DNA of 64,000 nucleotides. Source: Hyphomicrobium facile (GTDB lineage: Bacteria; Pseudomonadota; Alphaproteobacteria; Rhizobiales; Hyphomicrobiaceae). A program made the translations under genes and the position numbers. The notes below the pieces were generated by a model. The model made no database searches. It was given only the letters and a program-made list of their open reading frames with translations, and had not been told where the DNA came from. Location of the stretch: contig NZ_FPCH01000001.1 of assembly GCF_900116175.1 (NCBI RefSeq), positions 994,501-1,058,500 on the forward strand. Direction: 5' to 3'. The stretch's first letter is position 1, and every line of letters begins with the position of its first letter. This document shows, piece after piece, positions 54,653 to 63,849 of the stretch.

Positions 54653-56817
54653 CGGAGGTTCAAATGCGGACAAACCTAGCCTCCGAGGCAAGCCCCCTTT
54701 CTCGCCGTGATCTTATCAAAGCGGGAGCCGCGGGCATTTTGCTTGTCAGTTTTCGCCTGCCGATTGCGCGCGCTGCAGATGAGAGCTTTGCGCCCAATGG
54801 GTTCATTCGCGTCGGCAACGACGATGTCGTGACGCTCATCATGCCTCAGGTCGAGATGGGGCAAGGGATTTATACGAGCGTCGGGATGATCCTGGCGGAT
54901 GAACTCGATGCCGATTTCAATAAGGTCGTTCTGGAGCACGCGCCGCCCGACGAGAAGCTTTACGCCAATCCGGCCTTTCACATTCAAGCGACCGGCGGCT
55001 CGACTTCGGTGCGGGCTTTCTGGATGCCGCTTCGCAAGGCGGGCGCCACCGCGCGAGCAATGCTCATCTCCGCTGCCGCGCAACAATGGAATGTCGAGCC
55101 GTCGAGCTGCCGGGCGTCGAATAGCGAGGTCATCCACGATGGAAGCGGGCGCAAAGTCGGCTTTGGAGCACTCGCCGCGCAAGCGGCAACGCAGAAGCCG
55201 CCGAGCGATCCGCCGCTCAAGCCGCTCAAAGACTTCACACTGATCGGCAAGCCGATCCCGCGGAAGGACACGCCGGAGAAGACCAACGGCACAGCCCAGT
55301 ATGGCATCGACGTGATGCCGTCCGGCGTTCAGTTTGCGACGATCGCGGAATGCCCGGTTTTCGGCGGCAAAGTCGGGCGCGTCGACGACACCAAGGCCCG
55401 GGCCATAAAGGGCGTTCGTCAGGTCGTCGTGCTGGATGACCTTGTCGCGGTGGTCGGCGACTCGACGTGGACTGCGATGCAGGGCCTCGGTGCGCTGGAC
55501 GTCACGTGGGACGAGGGACCGAACGTTGCGATTGGGTCTGCCGAAGTCTGGGATGCTTTGCGGAAGGCCAGCAAGGGCGAAGGCGTTGTCGCCAAAGAGC
55601 AGGGCGACGTCAAAGCAGCTTTCGCCGCCGGAGATCGATACGAAGCGGTCTACGAATTACCTTTTCTCGCTCACGCGACGATGGAGCCGCTCAACTGCAC
55701 CGTCCACTTCACGAAAGACGCCTGCGAGGTCTGGACCGGAACGCAGGTTGTCGCGCGCGTCCAGTCGGAGGTCGCCAAAGCTCTCGGATTGCCGATCGAA
55801 AAAGTGACGGTGCACAATTTCCTGATCGGTGGCGGGTTCGGTCGTCGGCTCGAGCCCGATATGGCGGTCAAAGCAGCGCGGATCGCTCAGCACGTCGAAG
55901 GGCCGGTGAAAATCATTTGGCGGCGTGAAGAGGACATGCAGCACGATGTCTACCGGCCGGTCTATCACGATGCCCTCGCGGCGAGTGTGAAAGACGGCAA
56001 GATCACCGGCTGGACGCAACGGATCACCGGCGCGGCAATCATCGCCCGCTGGCTTCCTCCGGCCTTCCAGAAAGGCATCGATATCGATGCAGTCGACGGC
56101 GCGACCGATAACCCTTACGGCGTTCCTAACGTTCGGGTCGAGTACGTCAGGGCGGAGCCGCCGGCGGTGCCGACAGGGTTCTGGCGCGGCGTCGGGGCGA
56201 ACAACAATTTCTTCGCGAGCGAGAGTTTCATCGATGAACTCGCGCACCGGGCGGGCGCGGATCCTGTCGCGTATCGGCTCAACATGCTCGACGCTACGCC
56301 GCGTCTCAAGGCTGCCGTTCAGCTGGCTGCGTCGAAGTCCGGCTGGGGTGGAGCGCTTCCTGCGCGCACAGGAAGGGGCATCTCGGCTCAGACCGCATTC
56401 GCCAGCTTCATTGCGACCGTTTGCGAGGCAGAGGTCGATGAGAATGGCGAAGTGCGTGTGCACCGGTTCGTTTCGGCCGTCGATACCGGTATCGCCGTCA
56501 ATCCAGACACTATCGTCGCGCAGCTCGAGGGCGGTCTTATTTTCGGTCTGGCCGCCGCGTTGTTCGGGGAAATAACGATCGCGAAGGGGCGCGTCGAGCA
56601 GAGCAATTTCCACGACTACCGGATGCTGCGGATCAATGAGGCACCGAAAATCGAGGTGCATCTCATTTCCAGCACGGAGTTTCCTGGGGGGATCGGCGAA
56701 ACGGGAACGACCGCCGCCCCGCCTGCTCTTACGAATGCGCTTTTCGCGGCGACAGGGGTTCGATTGCGAAGGTTGCCCATCGACCGCGACGCGCTCGCTG
56801 GGAGAAAGCCAGTATGA
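54649..56817 (+). CDS. Molybdopterin-binding subunit of an aldehyde/isoquinoline-type oxidoreductase
   Basis: This catalytic subunit has about 720 residues and a twin-arginine signal ([13 protein letters not shown]), so it works at the periplasmic side. Family segments include the [11 protein letters not shown] and ATGGSTSVR loops, [22 protein letters not shown], and [15 protein letters not shown] with the catalytic glutamate. The ATG at 54649 overlaps the previous gene, but GGAGG at 54654 points to the ATG at 54664 as the likelier start. It resembles IorB and NicB-type subunits that donate electrons to cytochrome c; its substrate could be an aldehyde or an N-heterocycle. Confidence 0.92.
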   Translation: MTEVQMRTNLASEASPLSRRDLIKAGAAGILLVSFRLPIARAADESFAPNGFIRVGNDDVVTLIMPQVEMGQGIYTSVGMILADELDADFNKVVLEHAPPDEKLYANPAFHIQATGGSTSVRAFWMPLRKAGATARAMLISAAAQQWNVEPSSCRASNSEVIHDGSGRKVGFGALAAQAATQKPPSDPPLKPLKDFTLIGKPIPRKDTPEKTNGTAQYGIDVMPSGVQFATIAECPVFGGKVGRVDDTKARAIKGVRQVVVLDDLVAVVGDSTWTAMQGLGALDVTWDEGPNVAIGSAEVWDALRKASKGEGVVAKEQGDVKAAFAAGDRYEAVYELPFLAHATMEPLNCTVHFTKDACEVWTGTQVVARVQSEVAKALGLPIEKVTVHNFLIGGGFGRRLEPDMAVKAARIAQHVEGPVKIIWRREEDMQHDVYRPVYHDALAASVKDGKITGWTQRITGAAIIARWLPPAFQKGIDIDAVDGATDNPYGVPNVRVEYVRAEPPAVPTGFWRGVGANNNFFASESFIDELAHRAGADPVAYRLNMLDATPRLKAAVQLAASKSGWGGALPARTGRGISAQTAFASFIATVCEAEVDENGEVRVHRFVSAVDTGIAVNPDTIVAQLEGGLIFGLAAALFGEITIAKGRVEQSNFHDYRMLRINEAPKIEVHLISSTEFPGGIGETGTTAAPPALTNALFAATGVRLRRLPIDRDALAGRKPV

Positions 56818-58148
56818 AGCAATCGTATTGGCTGGCGCTGCTCGCAGTCGTCGTAATCATCGCTGCGGTCTGGATCATCTACGTGCCGGGGCCGTTGGCA
56901 TTTGCAAAGGGTGGTTCCGTCGCTCTATCCGATTACAAGGACGGCGATCCGACCGGCGTTCCGGCGAAGCTATCAAAAGACGATCTCGTTTCGCGCGGAA
57001 AGTATCTGACGCGCGCGGCCGATTGCGAGGCGTGTCATACGGCCAAGGGCGGCGAACCTTACGCCGGCGGCCTTGCTTTCAATCTCCCGTTCGGCACGCT
57101 CTACTCGCCGAACATCACACCGGACAAGGAAACGGGTATCGGCAATTGGACCGATGCCGACTTTTTGAAAGCCGTCCATAAGGGCATCGCGCCTGACGGG
57201 TCGCGCCTTTATCCGGCATTTCCCTACACATCTTATACGTTGCTGACGGATGACGATGTGCTGGCAATCAAGGCCTATCTGTTCAGTCTTGCCCCGGTTC
57301 GTCGCGAGGCTCCGCCGAACACACTTGCTTTCCCATTCAATCAACGCTGGGGGATGGTGTTCTGGTCACTCCTCTACAATAGCGACGAGAGGTTCCGGCC
57401 CGATCCGAAGCAAAGTGCGGAATGGAATCGCGGCGCGTATCTCGCCGAAGCGCTGGGCCATTGCGGCGAGTGCCATACGCCGCGCAATCTCATGCAGGCG
57501 CTCAACAACCGCAAAAAATTCGCGGGCGCGGTCACGGCCGGGTGGAAGGCCTACAACATTACGCAAGACAAAGAGACCGGCATCGGTAGCTGGGATGCGG
57601 ACACGACGGCGAGGTTTCTCGCGCATGGTCACGTGGAAGGCTTCGGGACGGCTTCCGGACCGATGGGCGAGGCCATCGACATGAGCCTGATGCATTTGGA
57701 GCCGGAGGACATCAAAGCGCTCGTGACGTATTTGAAAACAATTCCGCCGATTTCCGATCCGGAGCTTCCGGTCCCCAAAACGACGCTGGCCTCGGCCTTC
57801 CCGAAAGCGCATGAGATTTCCGAAAACGAGCGTGGTGCGATGATTTTCGCGGGTGCTTGCGCGGCCTGTCACGGATGGTCGGGCGAAAGTCCTGTCCGGT
57901 CGTACGCGAACTTCGTCGGCGGCCGCGCGATCAACGATCCGAGCGCGAGGAATGTCGCGCAGGCCGTGATTTGGGGCGTGACCCGCCACTCGCCCGACGG
58001 CGAGGTTACGATGCCGGCATTCGGCAAAGCCTATTCGCCGGAAGAAATTGCCGCCGTCGTCAACTACGTCACCGCGCGTTTCGGTGCCGCGAAGTCGAAT
58101 ATTACGGCGCAAGACGTCGTGAAGATCGGCCAGCAGGCATCGCAGTAG
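56814..58148 (+). CDS. Tri-haem cytochrome c, electron acceptor of the hydroxylase
   Basis: This 444-residue protein has an N-terminal membrane anchor or signal and three haem c sites: CEACH at 71-75, CGECH at 217-221 and CAACH at 349-353. It matches the cytochrome subunit of gluconate/alcohol-dehydrogenase and NicB-type systems. It overlaps the molybdenum subunit gene by 4 bp, so the three genes form one periplasmic electron-transfer complex that feeds the respiratory chain. Confidence 0.93.
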   Translation: MKQSYWLALLAVVVIIAAVWIIYVPGPLAFAKGGSVALSDYKDGDPTGVPAKLSKDDLVSRGKYLTRAADCEACHTAKGGEPYAGGLAFNLPFGTLYSPNITPDKETGIGNWTDADFLKAVHKGIAPDGSRLYPAFPYTSYTLLTDDDVLAIKAYLFSLAPVRREAPPNTLAFPFNQRWGMVFWSLLYNSDERFRPDPKQSAEWNRGAYLAEALGHCGECHTPRNLMQALNNRKKFAGAVTAGWKAYNITQDKETGIGSWDADTTARFLAHGHVEGFGTASGPMGEAIDMSLMHLEPEDIKALVTYLKTIPPISDPELPVPKTTLASAFPKAHEISENERGAMIFAGACAACHGWSGESPVRSYANFVGGRAINDPSARNVAQAVIWGVTRHSPDGEVTMPAFGKAYSPEEIAAVVNYVTARFGAAKSNITAQDVVKIGQQASQ

Positions 58149-58230
58149 GCGGCATTGCGCGTTCCCGGGCCCGACACGCTCGGAAAACCTTGTTCGTTCG
58201 GCGTCCGGCCGATAGGAACACGGGAGCCTT

Positions 58231-58251
58231 CCGGCGTCTCTTGGACGCCGG
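58231..58251. terminator. Strong hairpin after the cytochrome gene
   Basis: CCGGCGTC and GACGCCGG form a perfect 8-bp stem with a 5-base loop, between the cytochrome c gene and the precorrin-2 dehydrogenase gene. No T-run follows, so it may be a Rho-assisted terminator or an RNA-stabilising structure. Confidence 0.4.
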
Positions 58252-58273
58252 GTTGCTGCGCGTGTGATCCTCA

Positions 58274-59317
58274 ATGCAAGACGAAAGACCGAGCGTGTCC
58301 GATCCTGTTGCCCACCGCATCGCGGCGCTGGCGGTGCTCCCCGTTTTCTTCAAGCTCGACGGCAAGCGGGTCGTTTTGGCGGGTGGAGGCGAGCCGTCGC
58401 TCTGGAAGGCCGAGCTTCTGTCGGCCGCGGGCGCCCACGTCGAAGTTTTCGCGGAGAGCTTTGCCCAAGGTTTTCGGGAACTGGCGGCGTCGCCACCCAA
58501 CGGCCGGCTTGTCTTGAAGGATCGCCGCTGGACGCCGGAGGATCTGAGATCCGCGGCGCTCGCTGTCGGCGCTTTGGGCGACGATACGGAGGCCGCCGAA
58601 TTCGCGTCTGCCGCCCGCGCAGCCGGCGTGCCTGTCAACGTCGTCGATCGTCCGGCATTCTGCGATTTTCAGTTTGGCGCGATCGTCAATCGTTCGCCCC
58701 TTGTCGTCGGGATCTCGACGGATGGCGCGGCGCCCGTCTTCGGTCAGGCGATCCGGTCGCTCATCGAAGGGCTGCTGCCGGAAAGCTTCAAGAGCTGGGC
58801 CGAGGCTGCGCGCACCTTACGGCGCGACAGCGATCGCTTCGGCGACACCATGGAGAAGAAGCGGCGCTTCTGGCAGCGGTTCACGGATTTCGCGATACGC
58901 CATGCCGATCGCGGACCGACGCCGGCGGATCTCGATCAGTTGATGGGCGAAGTTGCGGTTGAAGACCGCGGTCACCCGGTCGTCATCATCGAAATCGGCC
59001 CAGGCGGTGCGGAAGGTCTGACGCTTGGGGCCGTCCGAACGCTGCGCGGCGCCGACCATATATTTTTCGACGAAGACGTTCCGGCCGCCGTGACGGAGTT
59101 CGCCCGCCGAGAAGCCCGGAGATATCCGGTTGGGGCAGGGGCGCAAGATGCTCAGGCTGTCGTCGACGACATCGTGGCGGCGAGTGCCCAAGGCGGCCGG
59201 GTCGTGAGGATCAGAATGCGCGTGGCGCTTGAGGCGGGCCGGGAGGCGGACGAGGCCGGTATATTGCGAGCTGCAGGCCTTTCAGTGGTTGTCCTCCCGC
59301 CGGGCTTTGCTCCTTAG
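58274..59317 (+). CDS. Precorrin-2 dehydrogenase fused to a truncated methyltransferase domain
   Basis: This 347-residue protein has an N-terminal CysG-type domain with the NAD-binding loop LAGGGEPSLWKAELL near residue 36, NVVDRPAFCDFQFGAIV near 121 and STDGAAPVFGQAIR near 148, and a helical dimerisation part. It should oxidise precorrin-2 to sirohydrochlorin. From about residue 238 it continues as the start of a uroporphyrinogen methyltransferase (GPGGAEGLTLGAVRTLRGAD), but the domain stops after about 110 of the usual 240 residues, and the GGDP-type motif is replaced. The methyltransferase part is therefore unlikely to be active. Confidence 0.82.
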   Translation: MQDERPSVSDPVAHRIAALAVLPVFFKLDGKRVVLAGGGEPSLWKAELLSAAGAHVEVFAESFAQGFRELAASPPNGRLVLKDRRWTPEDLRSAALAVGALGDDTEAAEFASAARAAGVPVNVVDRPAFCDFQFGAIVNRSPLVVGISTDGAAPVFGQAIRSLIEGLLPESFKSWAEAARTLRRDSDRFGDTMEKKRRFWQRFTDFAIRHADRGPTPADLDQLMGEVAVEDRGHPVVIIEIGPGGAEGLTLGAVRTLRGADHIFFDEDVPAAVTEFARREARRYPVGAGAQDAQAVVDDIVAASAQGGRVVRIRMRVALEAGREADEAGILRAAGLSVVVLPPGFAP

Positions 59318-59673
59318 CGTGTGTCACGTCTCGGCGGCCTCCCGCGATCCACTGGCAGTTTCGTGGGTTCGGCCCTGCCGCCACGCCGTTGCCGTGAAGG
59401 CGTGCAAGTAAAAAGTATTAAGCGGTACTTGAGCCACAGGCCGTGATCGCTTCCGCAGGGGGCGAAAGATTTCTTTTTCTCTCAGATGGTTAGCGGACGC
59501 TTCATGAGCTCAGCGCGGCTTGGAATGGCGTTCCCACTTGTCTATACTTGAGACGAGGGGATCCGTTCGGATCAGAGTAGGCCACGTTGGCGGGTTAGCG
59601 CATCGCTTCCCACCAGTGGGTTTTGCTCGTCCGCTCCCTTTCGTTGTCTGTAAGTATTCGGAGTCGCCTGCGC
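59318..59673. other. Upstream region of the OmpA-repeat gene
   Basis: No gene is visible in these 356 bases. A short inverted repeat CCCAC/GTGGG followed by TTTT lies at 59609-59624, but the loop is only 2 bases. The promoter of the envelope gene set probably lies here. Confidence 0.4.
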
Positions 59674-61824
59674 ATGCGCTGCAATCCATCATATTGGCTT
59701 TTGGGACTCGTCCCGATTGCGATGTTGACTTGGGTTGCCGTCCAACTCGAGCAGGGCAATATCGAGTACGACCTCGCCCACCGCTCGGGCGAAGCGCTGA
59801 AGCGCGCGGGCTTCGATTGGGCCAGCCTTCGCTTCGTCGGCCGCGACGTCGTGCTGATGGGGAAGGCGCCGGAAGAGCGCGATCCAGAAAAGGCACTTGC
59901 CTCAGTGGAGAACGTCTGGGGCGTCCGCGTCGCCAGCAACAGATCCGAACTCATCGACAGCGTTGCGGACTACCGCTGGTCGGTGATTTCGCCAGGCGCT
60001 GGCCGCATCCGGCTCGCGGGAAACGTTCCGTCGGAGGAGGCGAGACGGGAGCTCATCGATGCCGCCCGCACCGCCTTTCCGGGTAGCGAAGTTTCCGACG
60101 AGATGCGCTTGGCGCGTGGCTCGATCGACCGCCGCCAGTGGCTTGCGGGTGCGGTTTTCAGCATGCGCAGCCTTTCCGGGTTGAAGCGCGGAGAGGCGGA
60201 ACTCGCCAACCTCAATCTGTCGATCAAGGGCGAGGCGAAGACATCGGCTGCCTATCGGGAGATCAAGACGGCGCTCGCAACACGGCGACCGGCTGGTGTT
60301 GGCCTTGCGCATGAAGATATCGCGCTGCCAATCGCCCGGCCCTTCGTATGGTCGATAAAGAAGAGCGGCACGGGGATCGCGGTCTCAGGTTTTGCGCCTT
60401 CCGACGAAGAGCGGGAGAAGCTCGGCGCGCGCACGAAGTCGCTGTTTTCCACAATGTCGATCTCCGACCGCACGGATATTGCGGCCGGTGCTCCCGATGG
60501 ATGGGGCAAGGCGGCGACGATCGCGCTTGAACAGCTGGCGCAACTTCGGCTGGGCGAGGCTTCGATTGCCGACCGCGAGTTGACAGTCTCGGGCGAGGCG
60601 GCCGACGAGCAGATCGCTTCGGCTGTCAAAAAGACGTTGAAGCTTCAGGTGCCGCAAAACTTCCGGATCATCGATCAAATTCGCTTCTCGAAGCCGGATA
60701 TCGTCGTGCCGGGCGGCGGCTATGTGATGGGCATCGTGAACGAGGGGGCGGCGCTCGATCTTGTCGGCATGATGCCGAGCGAAGCGGCGCGGGCCGCGCT
60801 TATCGATGCGGTGAAGGCGCGCTTTCCGGGGCGGCAGCTGAACGACAAATCGCAGGTGGCTCCTGGCGCGCCCGACGGGTGGCAGCAGTGCGTCGTCGCG
60901 GGCCTCGCGTCGTTGCCGCGCCTCAAGAAAGGCAAATCCATTCTCACCGATCGCCGGCTCGTGGTTTCGGGTGAGACCGACGATTATGCGGCCTCGCAAT
61001 CGGTTCCGGGCGATGTAAAGGCTGCCGCAGGCCAGACGTGCGAAACGACGACGAATATCGCGTTTACGGGCCAGCTGAAGACGGACCTCACGTGGAAGGC
61101 GAGCCGCGAAGCCAACGGTATGGTTACGATCGGCGGCGAGGCCCCTGATGACGCGTCGCGCTTGCGTCTCGTCGAGATCGCACAGCAGATCTATGCGGGG
61201 TCGAACGTCACCGACAACATGAAGATCGTCGGCGCAGCGTCCGAGCCTTGGTCGTCGGCGGCGCATCTCGGGCTTGAAGAAATGGCGCGGTTACGCAACG
61301 GCGAAGTTACGATTTCAGGCAAGGAACTCGTGATCAAGGGAGCGGCGGAGAGCGAGCAAGTCGCCAATGACATCCGCAGCGTGCTTTCGACGGATTTGCC
61401 GCCGGGCTTCAAAAGCCGCGATGAGATCACGATCATGTCGGTCGAGGAGAAAGCGGCCGACAGTTGCCAGACGCTGATGCGCCAGACGACCGCCAAGGGC
61501 ACGATCAACTTCGAGCGGGCTAAGGCGGATTTGACGCCCGACAGCACGCAGACGCTCAAGGATCTTGCTCAGATCGCGAACGAGTGTCCGACCTTCAGCA
61601 TTCAAATCGAGGGGCATACGGACGCGGAGGGGACGGATGAGCGCAATTCGCGGCTTGCGGATCGCCGGGCGCGCGCGGTCGCGGATTTTCTTTCGCAGAA
61701 CGGCGTCGATGCGCGCCGCCTGACAACGATCGGTTACGGGGCAACGCGGCCGATCGGAGACAATTCAACTGACGCAGGCCGCGCTAAAAATCGCCGTATC
61801 GAATTCACCGTCCGGGTCAACTGA
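59674..61824 (+). CDS. OmpA-family protein with four 124-residue repeats
   Basis: This 716-residue protein has an N-terminal hydrophobic segment (YWLLGLVPIAMLTWVAV) that acts as signal or anchor. The units start at 59977, 60349, 60721 and 61093, exactly 372 bases apart; each has a G.V.L.G..PS...R.KLI pattern, a PDGW or similar tryptophan turn, and an L.V.GEA.. strand, reminiscent of BON modules. The C-terminal OmpA domain (FERAKADLTPDS, EGHTDAEGTDERNSRLADRRA) should bind peptidoglycan. I start at the ATG at 59674; the frame is open 17 codons earlier. It precedes a 32-residue membrane peptide and the H3TH protein. Confidence 0.85.
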   Translation: MRCNPSYWLLGLVPIAMLTWVAVQLEQGNIEYDLAHRSGEALKRAGFDWASLRFVGRDVVLMGKAPEERDPEKALASVENVWGVRVASNRSELIDSVADYRWSVISPGAGRIRLAGNVPSEEARRELIDAARTAFPGSEVSDEMRLARGSIDRRQWLAGAVFSMRSLSGLKRGEAELANLNLSIKGEAKTSAAYREIKTALATRRPAGVGLAHEDIALPIARPFVWSIKKSGTGIAVSGFAPSDEEREKLGARTKSLFSTMSISDRTDIAAGAPDGWGKAATIALEQLAQLRLGEASIADRELTVSGEAADEQIASAVKKTLKLQVPQNFRIIDQIRFSKPDIVVPGGGYVMGIVNEGAALDLVGMMPSEAARAALIDAVKARFPGRQLNDKSQVAPGAPDGWQQCVVAGLASLPRLKKGKSILTDRRLVVSGETDDYAASQSVPGDVKAAAGQTCETTTNIAFTGQLKTDLTWKASREANGMVTIGGEAPDDASRLRLVEIAQQIYAGSNVTDNMKIVGAASEPWSSAAHLGLEEMARLRNGEVTISGKELVIKGAAESEQVANDIRSVLSTDLPPGFKSRDEITIMSVEEKAADSCQTLMRQTTAKGTINFERAKADLTPDSTQTLKDLAQIANECPTFSIQIEGHTDAEGTDERNSRLADRRARAVADFLSQNGVDARRLTTIGYGATRPIGDNSTDAGRAKNRRIEFTVRVN
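59977..61464 (+). repeat. Four tandem coding repeats of 372 bp
   Basis: Corresponding positions of the four units fall at 59977, 60349, 60721 and 61093, a constant period of 372 bases (124 codons). The protein units are diverged, so the repeat is old and visible mainly at residue level. Confidence 0.7.
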
Positions 61825-61847
61825 GACGAACGCCGGGGAAAGCAACC

Positions 61848-61946
61848 ATGGATTATCTGTTCCTGAAATTGATCTGGTGGATGGCAGCAGCATTTGCGCT
61901 GGGGCTCGTCGCCGGCTGGGTATCGTGCGGCGCTAAGAAATCCTGA
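61848..61946 (+). CDS. Tiny single-span membrane peptide, 32 residues
   Basis: An ATG at 61848 opens a 32-residue frame with one hydrophobic helix (LIWWMAAAFALGLVAGWVSCG) and a basic AKKS tail, which suggests a cytoplasmic C-terminus. It lies 23 bp after the OmpA-repeat gene and about 75 bp before the next, in the same direction, so it is probably part of their transcript. GGGGAA precedes the start by about 8 bases. Confidence 0.55.
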   Translation: MDYLFLKLIWWMAAAFALGLVAGWVSCGAKKS

Positions 61947-62022
61947 GGTGCCGAACTTGGCCGATCTTGGAAGTGCTGAAGGAAGTGCAGGGCGAATTGT
62001 TGGGCATCCGATTAGGTAGGAA

Positions 62023-63849
62023 ATGACGTACCTCCTGTTGCAGACATTCCTGCTTTTGCTCGCGTCGTATTTTGCGGGAGCGTTCGTTGCTTGCCTTGTG
62101 AAGCGGGTAGCTCTCGGCTCGTCTGCAGATCTCTCCGAAGATGTTTTGGCGCCAGTGCAGCTCGAGGTGCCTGTTCGTCCTCCGGTCATGTCGCCGTCGC
62201 CGCCGCCCGTTCGTGGCCGCGTGGCGCCTCGGATGCCGCAGCCCGTGGTCGCGCCGCGGGCGATCGACCCCGTGCAGCCTAAGATCGACGTCTTGCGGCG
62301 CCCGGAGCCGCGGCCTGCTCCGAAGGTGCTCGACCCTTCGCGTTTCTTGCGGGCGCTGATCGGGCCGGATCCCAACGAAGGTATTCCCCGGCGCGCAATC
62401 GTTGAATTGCGTCCCTCGGTATTGAAGCCCGTAACGGGGATTTACCGGCCGAAGCCGCCTGAGCCTGTGGCGCCGCCGGAACTCGAGCCGCCAGCTCCTG
62501 AGCCTATAGCGGAAGAAGCGCCGCCTTCATTGTTGCCCGAGCCTGAGCCCGTCACGAAACCGGAACGGCCTGGCGGTCTCGCCGCGAGATTGCGTGACGC
62601 GACGACGGCGGCTGCTGCCGGCGCTGTGGCCGCTGCAAAGGCCGCTGCGGCTGCGTCCGCCATGATGCCCGGTGCGTTCTCTCGAAAGGCCGTCGAGGAG
62701 GAGAAGAAGGAAGAGCCTGTAGAAACCGCGGCCGAGCCTGCGGAAGTGGCAATGGAAGATGTCCCGCTGGAATCGCCAATTCTCGGATATTCTGATGCGA
62801 ACGTGTCGAAAGCGGAAACGCCAGCCGCGATCGCGCCCGAGTACCAGCCAGAACCCGAGCCGGAGCCAGAACGAGCGCCTGAACCCCAGCCAGCTCCAGC
62901 GCCCAAGATCGTTCAGCCGCCGGTCGCGAAGCCCATCGAAGGCGGGGATGATTTTCAGCGCATTCGCGCGATCGACGGCGACATCGAGCAGAGGCTGAAG
63001 GCCGCTGGCGTGAATTATTTCGAAGACATTGCCGGGTGGACGCAGGCCGACGTCAAACGGTATGGCCAAGACCTTCAAATACCGGGCCGGATCGACCGCG
63101 AGCAATGGGTCGAGCAGGCGCAAATTCTCGCCAAGGGCGGGGAGACGTATTATTCGCGCAACCGTTTGGCGGCGCTCAAATCGAGTGCTGCGGCTGCCGC
63201 TCCCAAGTCCACCACGGATAACGATCGTGGGCAAAAGGCTGAGTCGGATAGCGGCAACCCGGCATCGCCGCCGAGCGGGCAAGAGCGGACGGATTTGTCT
63301 GGTGTCGCAGCTGCGAGCCAGGGACGTTCGGTTGCGGAGATGGCTGCTGCCGCGGCTGCTGCAATCGCCGCTGCGTCCGCCAGCGTGACGCGCGGCTTGA
63401 AGCCCATCGAGCCGATTTCGCCGCTCTCCAAGGTCGATCCGAAGATCTCGATCCCTGCGAGGATCACCGACGCGATCCGAGAGCGGAACGGAGCCGCAGC
63501 GCCAGCGCCTGTCGCCAAGGATGACGCCGAAACTGACGCTGACGCGGCCGCAGAAGAGAGCGCACCGCCGTCGAGCGAGGCCGATGGATCCCACGACGAT
63601 CTCAAGCGCATCCGTGGCATCGGCGTGTTGATCGAGAAGCGGCTGAACGCCTTAGGCGTCGGCACTTACGACCAGATCGCGAACTGGACGAGCGGCGACA
63701 TCGATCGCATCAGCCGAAGCCTCGAATTCAAGGGCCGGATCGAACGCGAGAACTGGGTGGAGCAGGCGCGCATCCTGGCGAGCGGCGGTCAGACCGAATT
63801 TTCGCGGCGCGTGGACAGGGGCGAGGTCGATACCAGCCGCGAGACGTGA
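62023..63849 (+). CDS. Membrane-anchored protein with two H3TH/HhH domains
   Basis: This 608-residue protein has one N-terminal helix (residues 2-26) followed by KR, so the body should face the cytoplasm. Long Pro/Ala/Glu-rich linkers join two copies of a 70-residue helix-hairpin-helix module at about 309-380 and 525-597. Each copy reads D-x-x-R-I-R-x-I, then a turn, QxRLxxxGV, IAxWT..D, GRI.RE.WV.QA.ILA.GG.T. The module matches the predicted flap-endonuclease-like H3TH group (COG3743), which may bind DNA or nucleotide-like ligands; nuclease residues are not visible. It follows the OmpA-repeat gene. Confidence 0.82.
   Translation: MTYLLLQTFLLLLASYFAGAFVACLVKRVALGSSADLSEDVLAPVQLEVPVRPPVMSPSPPPVRGRVAPRMPQPVVAPRAIDPVQPKIDVLRRPEPRPAPKVLDPSRFLRALIGPDPNEGIPRRAIVELRPSVLKPVTGIYRPKPPEPVAPPELEPPAPEPIAEEAPPSLLPEPEPVTKPERPGGLAARLRDATTAAAAGAVAAAKAAAAASAMMPGAFSRKAVEEEKKEEPVETAAEPAEVAMEDVPLESPILGYSDANVSKAETPAAIAPEYQPEPEPEPERAPEPQPAPAPKIVQPPVAKPIEGGDDFQRIRAIDGDIEQRLKAAGVNYFEDIAGWTQADVKRYGQDLQIPGRIDREQWVEQAQILAKGGETYYSRNRLAALKSSAAAAAPKSTTDNDRGQKAESDSGNPASPPSGQERTDLSGVAAASQGRSVAEMAAAAAAAIAAASASVTRGLKPIEPISPLSKVDPKISIPARITDAIRERNGAAAPAPVAKDDAETDADAAAEESAPPSSEADGSHDDLKRIRGIGVLIEKRLNALGVGTYDQIANWTSGDIDRISRSLEFKGRIERENWVEQARILASGGQTEFSRRVDRGEVDTSRET

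Noticed and set aside
55657-56661. 334-codon minus-strand frame opposite the molybdenum subunit gene
   Set aside because: It is antisense to a motif-rich gene and has no independent support.
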